Shown here piece by piece: positions 25,759 to 36,762 of a stretch of DNA of 64,000 nt. The position numbers were made by a program, and so were the translations under genes. Below the pieces are notes generated by a model. It ran no database searches and was not told where the DNA came from. It saw only the letters and a program-made list of their open reading frames with translations. Source of the stretch: Sulfurimicrobium sp963779055 (GTDB lineage: Bacteria; Pseudomonadota; Gammaproteobacteria; Burkholderiales; Sulfuricellaceae); assembly GCA_963779055.1 (NCBI GenBank), contig CAVZWN010000005.1, positions 124,001 to 188,000 on the forward strand, written 5' to 3'. The first letter of the stretch is position 1, and each line of letters begins with the position of its first letter.

Positions 25759-27391
25759 GCAAGGAAGGACAACTTCTCGACCATAAGTCCTTGCGCGCGG
25801 TCACCGGCAAGAACGCGGACTGGAACGAGTTAGCCAAAGATTGTGTCGCCTTTGCCAGCGCAACGGGCGGCAGGTTGCTGCTCGGCATCGAGGATGGCCA
25901 GGACCAGCCTCCCGCCGGTCAACAAGTACCCGTTGATCTACCTGACACGCTGCGGCGGAAAATGGCTGAGCGAACCGTCAATGTGACGGTGCTGCCCATC
26001 ATCGTTATCGCGCCAAATGGCGGACAGTTCATCGAGCTCACGATTCCCCGCTCGGTGGCGGTGGCATCTACCACCGATGGCCGTTACTTTTTGCGCGTTG
26101 CCGACCAGAGCAGGCCCGTTACTGGCGACGACGTGATGCGGCTGGCTAGGGAGCGCTGCGCCCTGCCATGGGAAACGCAAATATCTCTGCACATCTCGCG
26201 CATCGATGTCGATGCGGCCAAGTTCGACAAACTGCTGCAGGCGCTACGGGCATCCGACCGGGTCAAGCCCTCGGTCAAAGAGAAAAGCGATGACGAGTTG
26301 CTGGATCACTACCAGCTCGCACAAGGTCAGACCTGACCAATTTGGGCATCCTCTGTCTTGGGCAGCAATTCCACCGCGCCCAACTGACCACGGCACCGGT
26401 GATCCAGTTCATCAAGTACGACGAGCACGACCAGAAGGTCAACAAGCTGGTGTGGGACGACCACACCCTGAATCCAATGGAGCTGATCGAGGCCGTCTGG
26501 CTGGAGGTGCCCGACTTCCGCGAGCGCTACGAACTGCCCGATGGCCTGTACCGCCAGAACGTGCCCGCCTTCGACGAAATCGTGGTGCGCGAGCTCCTGG
26601 TCAACGCGCTGGTGCATCGCCCCTACACCCAGCGCGGCGACATCTTCCTGAATCTGCACCCGGACCGACTGGAGGTGGTCAACCCAGGTCCGCTGCCGCT
26701 GGGCGTCACGCCGCAGAACGTGCTGCACACCACCGTGCGCCGCAACGAGCACCTGGCTCGACTGTTCCACGACCTGAAGCTGATGGAACGCGAAGGCAGT
26801 GGCTTCGACAAGATCTTCGAGGTGCTGCTGTCACAAGGCCGCCCGGCGCCGGAACTGATCGAAACCCACGACCGTGTGCAGGTCACGGTACGCCGTCGCA
26901 TCCTCAAGCCCGAGGTCATCGACTTCATTGCAAAGGCAGATCAGACCTACCAGCTCACCCAGCGTGAGCGCATTGCTCTGGGCCTGTTGGCCCAGCACGA
27001 CGCAATGACCGCCCGCGAGCTGGCAACCACACTTGAGCTTCCATCCGTCGAAGCACTCCAGCCCTGGCTCAAGCGCTTGCTCGACTGGCATCTGGTGCAG
27101 AGCGCCGGACGTACTCAGGCCACACGCTATTTTGTTGATCCCGATCTGCTGCGCAGCCTCAAATTCACCGGCGAAACCACCCTCAAGCGTATCGAGCCGC
27201 ATCGCTTGGCAGCACTGGTACTGGAAGACCTGCAGCGCTACCCGAAATCGGCGATCGGCGATATCCACAAGCGCGTTGGCGGTGAAATTCACCCGAAGCA
27301 AGTCAAGCGAGTACTGGAGGAGCTGATTGAGCGCGGCGCTGTGCGTTTCGAAGGCAACTACCGCTGGCGGCGGTACTGGGCGGTGGCATGA
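25755..27391 (+). pseudogene. AlbA_2/RecG-like ATP-binding regulator, broken by one frameshift
   Basis: Starts at TTG 25755, coupled to the HTH gene. The first part (to stop at 26336) contains the AlbA_2 region (LLDHKSLRAVTGKNADWNEL, GGRLLLGIEDGQ). The second part continues in another frame from about 26330 (LTNLGILCLGQQFHRAQL) and holds the GHKL-type segment DEIVVRELLVNALVHRPYTQ and GSGFDKIFE, then winged helices to the end. One indel near 26325 (GGTCAGACCTGACC) divides them. Intact relatives are about 540 residues and accompany type I restriction systems; function unproven. Either two polypeptides or no function. Confidence 0.75.
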
Positions 27392-27415
27392 CTCGGCTAT
27401 TGGACAACATGTGCC

Positions 27416-27452
27416 CTATCGGCGATAGCTGGGCGATAGCGGGTGGGCGATA
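27416..27452. promoter_or_regulatory. Operator-like GGCGATA repeats upstream of hsdM
   Basis: CTATCGGCGATAG is a perfect palindrome around a central G (27416-27428), followed by two more GGCGATA copies at 27432 and 27446. They lie 160-190 bp before the hsdM ATG in a 218-bp gap. A binding site for the HTH protein upstream is possible. No firm -35/-10 pair was found. Confidence 0.4.
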
Positions 27453-27609
27453 CGCCGGTATCAGCCCCATGAATCAAAGGCTTCTATCGACCACAGGCAA
27501 TAAAAGCCGGGAGATAGAGCGCGGGCACCTTGCCGCAGCAAACCATTTTCTTGGGCCAACGCCTCGCGCCTGAGCCCACTCCAACGAATCGAGAAACTGG
27601 ACTTTAACG

Positions 27610-29208
27610 ATGACCAGCACCCAACAACGCGCCGCCCTGCAACGCCAGATCTGGCAAATCGCCAACGATGTCCGCGGCGCCGTCGATGGCTGGGATTTCA
27701 AGCAATACGTGCTCGGCACCCTGTTCTATCGCTTCATCAGCGAGAACTTTGCCAGCTACATCGAAGGCGGTGACGACAGCATCAACTATGCCGAGCTGCC
27801 CGATAGCGTCATCACCCCGGACATCAAAGACGACGCCATCAAGACCAAGGGCTACTTCATCTACCCCAGCCAGCTGTTTGCCAAGGTCGCTGCCAGCGCC
27901 AACACCAACGAGAGCCTGAATACCGATCTGGCCGCCATCTTTGCCGCCATCGAAAGCTCCGCCAACGGCTACCCATCGGAGCAAGACATCAAAGGCCTGT
28001 TTGCCGATTTCGACACCACCAGCAATCGCCTCGGCAACACCGTGAAGGATAAGAACATCCGTCTGGCCGCCGTGCTCAAAGGCGTGGCCGGGCTGGACTT
28101 CGGCGATTTTGACGGCAGCCACATCGACCTGTTCGGCGATGCCTACGAATTTCTCATCTCCAACTACGCCGCCAACGCCGGCAAATCCGGTGGCGAGTTC
28201 TTCACCCCGCAGCATGTTTCCAAGCTGATTGCCCAGCTCGCCATGCACAAGCAAACCAGCGTCAACAAGATTTACGACCCGGCCTGCGGCTCCGGCTCGC
28301 TGCTGCTGCAAGCCAAAAAACACTTCGATGCGCACATCATCGAAGACGGCTTCTTCGGGCAGGAAATCAACCACACCACCTACAACCTGGCGCGGATGAA
28401 CATGTTCTTGCACAACATCAACTACGACAAGTTCAACATCCAGCTCGGCAACACCCTGATCGACCCGCATTTTGGCGACGACAAACCCTTCGATGCCATC
28501 GTCTCCAACCCGCCCTATTCGGTGAAGTGGATAGGCAGCGACGACCCCACGCTGATCAACGACGAACGCTTTGCCCCGGCGGGCGTGCTCGCGCCCAAAT
28601 CCAAAGCCGACTTTGCCTTTGTGCTGCACGCACTCAGCTACCTGTCCAGCAAGGGCCGCGCCGCCATCGTCTGCTTCCCCGGTATTTTCTATCGCGGCGG
28701 GGCCGAGCAGAAAATCCGCCAGTATCTGGTGGACAACAACTACGTCGAAACCGTGATTTCGCTCGCGCCCAACCTGTTTTACGGCACCACCATTGCCGTG
28801 ACCATTCTGGTGCTGTCCAAACACAAAACCGACACCACCACCCAGTTCATCGACGCCAGCGGCCTGTTCAAGAAAGAAACCAATAACAACGTGCTGCTGG
28901 ACGCGCACATCGAGCAGATCATGCAGGTGTTCGACAGCAAGGCGAACGTGGAGCACTTTGCCCAATCTGTACCGTTTGAGAAGGTGGCCGCCAACGACTA
29001 CAACCTGTCGGTCAGCAGCTACGTCGAAGCCAAGGACAACCGCGAAGTAGTGGACATTGCCCAGCTCAATGCCGAGCTGAAAACCACCGTCACCAGGATC
29101 GATCAGCTGCGAAGGACATTGATGCCATCGTGGCCGGAAATCGAAGGCGAGAGCCGAATGAGTGCGCATGATTCTGGAAAACAAACTAGGCATCACCGAC
29201 CAGATTGA
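27610..29208 (+). CDS. hsdM: Type I restriction-modification methylase subunit HsdM
   Basis: 532 residues. N-terminal helical domain (QIWQIANDVRGAVDGWDFKQ), AdoMet motif I DPACGSGSLL at 223-232 and catalytic NPPY at 300-303 mark an N6-adenine methylase of the EcoR124/Prr family. The segment RRTLMPSWPEIEGE near 492-505 stands where relatives read RKDIDAIVAEIEGE: a one-base loss and a one-base gain a short distance apart have changed eight residues and restored frame. The C-terminus then runs past the expected stop into the fic gene. The core enzyme appears intact, so modification may still work if a partner HsdS is made. Codon use is like its neighbours in the island. Confidence 0.88.
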   Translation: MTSTQQRAALQRQIWQIANDVRGAVDGWDFKQYVLGTLFYRFISENFASYIEGGDDSINYAELPDSVITPDIKDDAIKTKGYFIYPSQLFAKVAASANTNESLNTDLAAIFAAIESSANGYPSEQDIKGLFADFDTTSNRLGNTVKDKNIRLAAVLKGVAGLDFGDFDGSHIDLFGDAYEFLISNYAANAGKSGGEFFTPQHVSKLIAQLAMHKQTSVNKIYDPACGSGSLLLQAKKHFDAHIIEDGFFGQEINHTTYNLARMNMFLHNINYDKFNIQLGNTLIDPHFGDDKPFDAIVSNPPYSVKWIGSDDPTLINDERFAPAGVLAPKSKADFAFVLHALSYLSSKGRAAIVCFPGIFYRGGAEQKIRQYLVDNNYVETVISLAPNLFYGTTIAVTILVLSKHKTDTTTQFIDASGLFKKETNNNVLLDAHIEQIMQVFDSKANVEHFAQSVPFEKVAANDYNLSVSSYVEAKDNREVVDIAQLNAELKTTVTRIDQLRRTLMPSWPEIEGESRMSAHDSGKQTRHHRPD

Positions 29209-29771
29209 ACTGGCTCGCGCCGAAGAAAAAATCAGCAAACAAAAAGCCAAGCAGCTGTTGGATTCCGGCGACATTGACAAGGTGGACGTGGGCAAAGTCG
29301 CCGGACTTGCCTTTATCCACGCCTATTTGTTTGAGGAAATTTATGACTTCGCCGGAAAAATCCGCGACGTGAATATCGCCAAGGGCAATTTCCGTTTTGC
29401 GCGGTGATGTATCTAGAGTCTCGCTGAAACATATCGACGCCATGCCACAAGGCACATTTGATGACATCATCGAAAAATATGTCGAGATGAATGTTGCCCA
29501 CCCTTTTCGCGAAGGCAATGGCCGCGCCACCCGCATCTGGCTGGATTTGATGCTGAAAAAAGAAACCCGGCAGGTGGTGGATTGGAACCGGGTCGATAAA
29601 GAAGAATACCTCTCCGCCATGCAGCGCAGCGTGGTGAAAGACCTTGAAATCAAAACCCTGCTCAAACAAGCCCTCACCGACCAGATTGATGACCGCGCGC
29701 TGTTTATGAAGGGCATTGATGTGAGCTATTACTACGAAGGCTATAGCGAATTCAAGACGGAGGAGCTGTAG
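29168..29771 (+). pseudogene. Fic/Doc family gene inside the hsd operon, frameshifted
   Basis: ATG 29168 begins MILENKLGITDQIELARAEE; FIHAYLFEEIYDFAGKIRDV follows. The frame stops at 29407. The remaining part, in another frame, carries the complete catalytic motif HPFREGNGR and ends EGYSEFKTEEL. Two small deletions, near 29400 (GCGCGG for GCGCCGG) and 29420, explain the break. No N-terminal inhibitory helix is seen, so a class III-like or antitoxin-controlled form is likely. Fic genes between hsdM and hsdS are known from other type I operons. Overlaps the extended end of hsdM. Confidence 0.8.
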
Positions 29772-29773
29772 GC

Positions 29774-30460
29774 ATGAGTAACATGAGCTTTATGGAAAAG
29801 CTGCTGAATGGCGTTGAGGTGGCATGGACGGCGCTCGGCACAGTCATTGAAACTGTCACGGCACCCTCAAAGCTCAAGAGCCCAGTTTATCCGAATAGGA
29901 AACTTCCAATTTTGGTAGGGTTAGAATTAATTGCAGGCTACACTGACGAGGATATGCTCCGGTTAGGCTGGGAATTCGTAATTTTTGGCGACCATTCTGA
30001 ACACTTAAAGTTCGCAGACTTTCATTTCGTTCAAGGTGCTGATGGACTGAAAACTGCAAGTGCTATCTGGCTAACACCAAGTATATCTACCATGTTTCAA
30101 ATTTTCAGAAGGAACGAGTTCATAAGGCATTGGTCAACTGCGCAGCGCATAATCCCCATCCCCTGCCCAGAAAACCCCAAAAAATCACTGGAAATCCAAG
30201 CCGAAATCGTCCGCATTCTGGACGCCTTCACCGAGCTGACCGCCGAGCTGACCGCCGAGCTGACCGCCCGCAAAAAACAGTACAAGTACTATCGCGATCA
30301 GTTGTTGAGTTTTGAAGCCGGGAGAGGTGGAGTGGAAAACATGGGTAAGACGCTAACGGAAATCGCCCAGCAGCTGAAAGACGCCAACAAAAAGGTGCAC
30401 CTGATCTATGCCTTCAACGGCACGGCAAAACGCGTCTGTCGCGGGAGTTCAAGCAGCTAA
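29774..30460 (+). pseudogene. hsdS: Half-size HsdS specificity subunit fused to an ATPase start
   Basis: 228 residues. Residues 1-125 form one target-recognition domain (MEKLLNGVEVAWTALGTVIE start; VIFGDHSEHLKFADFHFVQG). The central conserved helix follows: IQAEIVRILDAF, then TELTAELTAELTARKKQ with TAEL repeats, then YYRDQLLSFEAG. At the point where a second recognition domain should begin (EVEWKT in another frame) the frame passes into MGKTLTEIAQQLKDANKKV, the start of an AAA-type ATPase, and ends soon after. Normal HsdS has two recognition domains and about 400 residues. Half-size HsdS can dimerise in some systems, so modification activity is possible. Confidence 0.72.
30233..30268 (+). repeat. 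Three 12-bp repeats encoding the TAEL spacer of HsdS
   Basis: GAGCTGACCGCC occurs three times in tandem. In EcoR124I-type enzymes the number of TAEL units sets the distance between the two half-sites of the DNA target; slippage changes specificity. Confidence 0.85.
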
Positions 30461-30720
30461 TTGCTCCCAATGCTGATGGCGTTGAAGGCGACGATGAGGC
30501 GGATCAACCTGGATGTCACGCAACAAAATCCTGTATGTACAACGCCTTCACCGAAGACTTGTTCTATTGGGACAACGACTTGGCGGGTGACGCTGAGCCC
30601 AAGCTGAAAATTCAGCCCAACACCTTTACGGACTGGGTGCTGAAGGATCAAGGCCAAGACCAGTAACATCATCACGACCTTTCAGCGTTACGCCAACGAC
30701 AAGCTCACACCACGATTTAA
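30342..30720 (+). pseudogene. AAA-type ATPase gene remnant
   Basis: From ATG 30342 the text reads GKTLTEIAQQLKDANKKVHL then IYAFNGT, where a Walker A GKTRLSREF is expected; it continues in other frames as REFKQLIAPNADGVEGDDEA, YNAFTEDLFYWDNDLAGDAE and LKIQPNTFTDWVLKDQGQDQ, and RYANDKLTP. Only the first ~125 residues of a much longer ATPase remain. At least two frame changes. Genes of this type accompany type I restriction operons. Confidence 0.65.
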
Positions 30721-30799
30721 TGCAGAGCGACAAGGTAAAAGATAAGGACGTATAAAGACGATCCCGATCAAAGCACTTGCCGGCAAGTGACTCGCATCG

Positions 30800-30920
30800 A
30801 TGGCGATCCTCGACAAATTCGACGCCTTCAGGCAACTCCATCACCAAGGCTTGCCCGCGAAATGAGCTGCGCAGAAGCAATACGCGTATTACCGCGATTT
30901 GCTGTTGAGATTTCCCAACA
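30800..30920 (+). pseudogene. HsdS distal conserved-region remnant
   Basis: AILDKFDA (about 30803) and, in another frame with a stop between, QKQYAYYRDLLLRFP (about 30870-30917) match the terminal conserved helix of HsdS. This suggests the operon once had a full or second hsdS whose recognition domain has been lost. Confidence 0.55.
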
Positions 30921-30929
30921 GCAGGCCCA

Positions 30930-31776
30930 TGCATGAGCAGAGCAAGATCAGCGTTGTTCAATGTCAGCATCCGGAGCCAGCTGGGATCGCGAAACAGGAA
31001 GCAATGGTCGTTTTCAGTCTGGAATATGTGTTGCTGCGCATCGACCAGACGAGTTGCAAACGCTAGGACTACTGGAAGAAGCTCACAAACGTGACTAGCA
31101 GCTGGCCGTAAGTACGCTAGGGGCAATTGACCAGGTAGCCATGCGTCTGCATCGGAAGTCAAGCTCATCGTATCGGCCGCGATAGCCCAACATGTTTTAC
31201 CGCATGCTATCCAGTCCAGTCCCCTCCAAAAAGGCCGAGCCATTCAAGCTGATGGCTGGCGAGGTGGCCAATCAGCGCCTGGATCAGTTGCAAGACCCCG
31301 AGCTATCCATCGAGCAGGCCATGCTGGACTACAAGCGCCTGGGTTATTCGGATAACTGGATCAACCAACGATTCAAAAGCATTGAAATTCGCAAGGAATT
31401 GACCGACGAATGGAAGAAACACGGTTTGCAGGAAGGGGCGGAATTCGCCTTTCTGACCGATGTGATTTACAAGACTTGGGCCGGTAAAACCGCCAAGGAA
31501 TACAAGCAACACAAGGGGCTGAAAAAGGAAAACCTGCGCGACAACATGACCAATAAAGAGTTGGTGATGAATATGCTGGCAGAGCTTTCCACGAAGGAAA
31601 TTTCGGAAGCGGTTAACCCGCAATCGTTGCCAGAGCATGAAGATGTGGCAAAGCGCGGCGGCGGTGTGGCGAAAGAAGCCCGGCTGAAGCTGGAAGCCGA
31701 AACCGGAAAGCCGGTGGTCACCTCGAAAAATGCCAAGCAATTGCAGCTGGCAAACAAGACTCAAAAGAAAAATTGA
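30930..31776 (+). pseudogene. BRO-N/DinD-like protein gene, N-terminus broken
   Basis: The C-terminal 194 residues are open from 31192: SKKAEPFKLMAGEVANQRLD, GYSDNWINQRFKSIEIRKEL, TDEWKKHGLQEGAEFAFLTD, GLKKENLRDNMTNKEL, as in BRO-family/DNA-damage-inducible-D proteins. Upstream, fragments of the BRO-N domain (LFNVSIRSQLGSRNRKQWSF; DYWKKLT) are visible in different frames, so the gene once started near 30930. Such proteins are common in phage and in hsd operons between hsdS and hsdR, as here. Confidence 0.7.
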
Positions 31777-31786
31777 GAACGCCTCC

Positions 31787-34700
31787 ATGAATGACTACAA
31801 AACCATCGCCGAATCCAACAACTTCATCGTTCTGGATAAATACACCCAGGAATGGAAGGTCAGCGAAAGCTACCAGAGCGAAGACGATCTGGAGCGGGAG
31901 TTCATTCAGGATTTGCAGAATCAGGGCTATGAGTACGTGCCCGGCCTGAACACGCCTGAAGCCTTGCTGGCCAATGTGCGCGTGCAGCTGCAAACGCTCA
32001 ATAACGTGCAGTTTGCTGATGGCGAGTGGCTGCGCTTTGTCGAGACCTGTCTGGACAAACCCAGCGATAGCATCGTCGAGAAAACCCGCAAGATTCACGA
32101 CGACTACATTCACGACTTTGTCTTTGACGATGGCCACATCCAGAACATCTACCTGCTGGACAAGAAAAACATCGCCCGCAACAAGGTGCAGGTGATCAAG
32201 CAGTTTGAGCAGACCGGCAGTCATGCCAACCGCTATGACGTGACGATTCTGGTCAATGGCCTGCCGCTGGTGCAGGTGGAACTGAAAAAGCGCGGCGTGG
32301 CGATTCGTGAAGCCTTCAATCAGGTGCATCGCTACAGCAAGGAGAGCTTCAACAGCGAGCATTCCCTGTTCAAGTATTTGCAGCTGTTTGTGATCTCCAA
32401 CGGCACCGACAGCCGCTATTTTGCCAACACCACGCAGCGCAACAAGAACAGCTTCGACTTCACCATGAACTGGGCGAAGGCGGACAACAGTCTGATCAAA
32501 GACCTGAAGGACTTCACGGCCACCTTCTTCCAGAAGCACACCCTGCTCAATGTGCTGCTGCACTACTCGGTGTTTGATGTCAGCAACACGCTGCTGGTGA
32601 TGCGCCCTTACCAGATTGCCGCCACCGAGCGCATTCTGTGGAAGATCAACAGCGCTTATCAGGCCAAGAACTGGAGCAAACTGAGAGCGGTGGCTTCATC
32701 TGGCACACCACCGGCTCGGGCAAGACCCTGACCAGTTTCAAGGCGGCGCGTCTGGCCACCGAGCTGGACTTCATCGACAAGGTGTTCTTCGTGGTGGACC
32801 GCAAGGATCTGGATTACCAGACCATGAAGGAATACCAGCGCTTTTCACCGGACAGCGTGAATGGCTCAGACAGCACAGCTGGCCTGAAGCGCAACCTGGA
32901 CAAGGACGACAACAAGATCATCGTCACCACCATCCAGAAGCTCAACAACCTGATGAAGAGCGAAGGCGACCTGCCCATCTACGGCAAGCAGGTGGTGTTC
33001 ATTTTTGATGAATGCCACCGCAGCCAGTTTGGCGAGGCGCAGAAGAACCTGAAGAAGAAGTTCAAGAGGTTCTATCAGTTTGGCTTTACCGGCACGCCGA
33101 TCTTCCCGCAAAACGCGCTGGGCGCTGAAACCACCGCCAGCGTGTTTGGCCGTGAGCTGCATTCGTATGTGATCACCGATGCCATTCGTGATGAAAAGGT
33201 GCTGAAGTTCAAGGTGGACTACAACGATGTGCGCCCGCAGTTCAAGGCCATTGAAACTGAGCAGGACGAGAAAAAACTGAGCGCGGCGGAAAACAAGCAG
33301 GCCTTGCTGCACCCCGACCGCATCCGCGAGATCACCCAGTACATCCTGAACAACTTCCGGCAGAAAACCCACCGCCTGCAAGCGGGCAACAAAGGTTTCA
33401 ATGCCATGTTCGCGGTCAGCAGCGTGGATGCCGCCAAGCTGTATTACGAGTCTTTCAGGGAACTGCAGAAGGGCAGCGACAAGCCACTGAGGGTGGCCAC
33501 CATCTTCTCGTTTCGCCGCCAATGAAGAGCAGGATGCGATCGGCGATATTCAGGACGAAAGTTTTGATGTGTCGGCCATGAACAGCAGCGCCAAGGAGTT
33601 TTTGAGCGCGGCCATCGCGGACTACAACGCGCTGTTCAAAACCAACTTCAGCGTGGACAGCAATGGCTTTCAGAACTATTACCGCGATCTGGCCAAACAG
33701 GTCAAAGCCAAGGAAATCGACCTGCTGATTGTGGTGGGCATGTTCCTGACCGGCTTTGATGCGCCCACGCTGAACACCTTGTTTGTGGACAAGAACCTGC
33801 GCTACCACGGCTTGATGCAGGCCTACTCGCGCACCAACCGCATTTTTGACGCCACCAAAACCTTCGGCAATATCGTCACCTTCCGCGACCTGGAACAGGC
33901 GACCATCGACGCCATCACCCTGTTCGGCGACAAGAACACCAAGAACGTGGTGCTGGAGAAGAGCTACAAGGAATACATGGAAGGCTTCACCGATGCGGCC
34001 ACCGGTGAAGCGCGGCGTGGCTTTGTGGAGGTGGTGAAGGAGCTGGAAACAGCGCTTTCCCGACCCCGCTGCCATTGAAAAGGAAGCCGACAAAAAGGCC
34101 TTCGCCAAGCTGTTTGGCGAGTATTTGCGCGTGGAGAACGTGCTGCAAAACTATGACGAGTTCGCCAGCCTGAAGGCATTGCAAAGCGTCGACATGACCG
34201 ACCCGGCAGCGGTTGAGGCGTTCAAGGCCAAACACTATCTGAATGATGACGATCTGACCGCACTGCAAGCCATCACGCTACCCGCTGAGCGGAAAATCCA
34301 GGATTACCGCTCCACCTACAACGATGTGCGCGACTGGCTGCGCCGGGAAAAAACTTCCGCCGATAAGGAAAAATCCACCATCGACTGGGATGACGTGGTC
34401 TTTGAGGTGGATCTGCTCAAATCACAGGAAATCAATCTGGATTACATCCTGGAGCTGATTTTTGAGCACAACAAGAAGATCAAGAGCAAAGTCGGAACTT
34501 GTGGATGAAGTTCGCCGCGTGATTCGCGCCAGCCTGGGCAACCGCGCCAAAGAGAGCTTGTTGGTGGACTTCATCAATCAGACGGATCTCGACCAGATTG
34601 GCGACAAGGCCAGTGTGATTGACGCCTTCTTCACCTTTGCCCAAGCGGAACAACAGCGCGAAGCGCAAGAGCTGATCACCGCCGAGAACCTGAATGCCGA

Positions 34701-34887
34701 GGCAGCGCGACGCTATATCAGCACCTCGCTGAAACGGGAATTTGCCAGTGACAGTGGCACGGAGCTCAATGCCATTCTGCCCAAGATGAGCCCGCTGAAT
34801 CCGCAATACCTGACCAAAAAGCAAAGCGTGTTTCAGAAAATCGCCGCTTTTGTGGAGAAGTTCAAGGGCGTGGGTGGGCAAGTCTGA
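31787..34887 (+). pseudogene. hsdR: Type I restriction endonuclease subunit HsdR, four frameshifts
   Basis: ATG 31787 (MNDYKTIAESNNFIVLDKYT). Nuclease domain near residues 70-190 (HANRYDVTILVNGLPLVQVE, LKKRG gives the D-x(n)-ExK core). Helicase motif I is in WHTTGSGKTLTSF, motif II DECHRSQ, motif III TGTPIF, later motifs in YSRTNRIFD. Frame is lost at about 32690 (one G missing), 33515 (extra C), 34048 (extra A) and 34492 (extra G); each is a single base and correcting all four restores about 1033 residues, the normal length. As read, no translocase/nuclease can be made. Last gene of the hsd operon. Confidence 0.85.
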
Positions 34888-34890
34888 GGA

Positions 34891-36466
34891 ATGCATATGA
34901 CCAAGCTCCCCATTAACCTCAACGACCTGCTGCGCCAGCGCACGGTGGAGGGCGAGCGCATCGAGTACAAGACCGGATGGAATCCGGACCCGATCATCCG
35001 CACTCTGTGCGCGTTTGCCAACGACTTCGAAAACCTCGGCGGCGGTTATGTGGTGTCGGCAGATCGAGCCAATGGCCAGCCGATTTCCGCCAGTGGGTTT
35101 GCTAGACAACCAGCTCGACAAGATTCAGCAGGAATTGCTGGCCACCTGCCAGTTGATTCAGCCGCCTTATTTCCCGGCATTGAGCGTTCAGGAAGTCGAG
35201 GGTCGCAAACTCGTCGTGCTGCAGGCGCCGGGGGGGATGCATCGCCCTTACAAGGCACCGGCCTCGGTCAGCGCGAAGCACAAAACCTGGCATTACTACA
35301 TCCGCCGCTACAGCAGTACGGTCGAAGCGAAAGGCGGAACCGAACAGGAACTGCTCAGCCTGACCGCACAAGTGCCGTGGGATGATCGCTTTAACCAGCA
35401 GGCAAAGCTGAGCGATTTATCCAAACCGCTGATGCTTGAGTATTTGCGCGAGGTGGGCAGCGCCTTGGCCGATGATGCCGATGAGATGTCTGTGGAAGCG
35501 CTGGCGCGCCAGATGAACCTGGTGGGTGGCCCGAGTGAGTCGCCTTGGCCCAAAAATGTCGGCCTGCTGTTTTTCAATAAAGCCCCGGATCGGTTTTTCC
35601 CCTACACGCAGATTGACGTGGTGTGGTTCCCCGAAGGCGCCGGCGGTGACCGTTTTGATGAAAAGATATTCAAGGGGCCGCTGGCGCGTATGACGCGTGA
35701 TGCGCTGAGTTTTATCCAGCGCAATTATTTGATTGAAACCGTGCTCAAGCACCCGGACCGTGCCGAAGCCACGCGGGCGTGGAACTTCCCTTACGTCGCC
35801 ATCGAAGAAGCGGTGGTGAATGCCGTTTATCACCGATCTTATGAGGAGCGCGAACCGATTGAAGTGCGCATCAGCTATGACGAATTGGTGATCCTCAGCT
35901 TTCCGGGGCCGGATCGTTCGATCAAAACAGAGGATTTCGAGGCTGGCCGCTCGGTCAGCCGCCGCTATCGCAACCGGCGTATTGGCGAGTTTTTGAAGGA
36001 ACTGGACCTTACCGAAGGCCGCTCGACGGGCGTGCCCAAGATACTCAAAGCAATGGCCGCCAATGGCTCGCCAACGCCACGCTTCGAAACCGATGACGAC
36101 CGGCTGGCTTGCATCATCCGGCTGCCAGTTCATCCCTTGGCCAAACGACCGGATGGGGACGTTACCGACCAAGCCACCGACCAAGTCACCGACCAAGTCA
36201 CCGGAGAAATAGCGCGGTTGCTGGCGGCTGCCGCGCCGGGTGAGCACACTCGTAACGCGCTGCAAGAAGCACTAGGCTTAAAGCACACGCCGCATTTCCG
36301 ACAAGCCTTTCTGTTGCCGGCCTTGGAGGCGGGCTTGATCGAAATGACCCTGCCTGACAAACCACGCAGTAGCAATCAGCGGTATCGCCTGACCCGGCTC
36401 GGGCAACGTTGGCTGGAGGTGCATCCAGCGGCAATAACGCCGGAGACAAAAAAGCATGACCGTTGA
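34891..36466 (+). pseudogene. Second AlbA_2 ATP-binding regulator, frameshifted near the start
   Basis: ATG 34891 follows hsdR by 3 bp. The first 70 residues (LNDLLRQRTVEGERIEYKTG, NPDPIIRTLCAFANDF) are the AlbA_2 start; a net one-base change near 35085 moves the remainder to another frame (PPVGLLDNQLDKIQQELLAT onward, open to 36466). The later part has VAIEEAVVNAVYHRSYEERE, a GHKL-like segment, GRSTGVPKI, a VTDQATDQVTDQVT spacer and C-terminal winged helices. Full length would be about 520 residues. The downstream small gene starts inside its end, showing a coupled pair. Confidence 0.75.
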
Positions 36467-36683
36467 GTCACTCCCCAACTTTACCCGCCCCGCCCGTCAG
36501 CGCTGGGAGTCCATCCCCGCCGATATCCGCCAGCGCCTGCTGGCCAACGTCTGGTGCGGGCAATGCCGCCACGGGGTGACGATCACCAATTTCACCGGGA
36601 CCATCAAAAGTGGCGACCTGCTACTGGTGGGCAAATGCGCCGAATGCCACGGCGACGTGGCGCGGGTGATCGAAGGGGCGTGA
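36456..36683 (+). CDS. Small zinc-ribbon-like protein
   Basis: 75 residues; its ATG overlaps the end of the preceding gene by 11 bases. Two Cys pairs, CGQC (34-37) and CAEC (62-65), flank a short beta segment (GVTITNFTGTIKSGDLLLVG), a compact zinc-ribbon plan. No named family known to me. Being coupled to the AlbA_2 gene, it may act with it. Confidence 0.65.
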   Translation: MTVESLPNFTRPARQRWESIPADIRQRLLANVWCGQCRHGVTITNFTGTIKSGDLLLVGKCAECHGDVARVIEGA

Positions 36684-36709
36684 GCACAATGCCGCAGAAA
36701 CCCGCAGTA

Positions 36710-36762
36710 GTGCTCATTGGCCCCAATAGCGAATGGTTCGATAGTAAACTGAGCACCACCAA
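36710..36762. repeat. 53-bp repeat, copy A
   Basis: Begins GTGCTCATTG and ends TGAGCACCACCAA; the outer GTGCTCA/TGAGCAC are inverted. About 80 percent identical to copy B at 38126-38178, same orientation. Confidence 0.7.

Noticed and set aside
27604..29295. 563-codon open frame opposite hsdM
   Set aside because: Antisense shadow; Val/Gly/Asp-rich composition typical of a mirrored high-GC gene, while hsdM motifs are on the plus strand.
30233..30268. Tandem 12-bp repeats as a possible CRISPR or minisatellite
   Set aside because: Units are contiguous, in frame, and encode the known TAEL spacer of HsdS; no spacers or cas genes.
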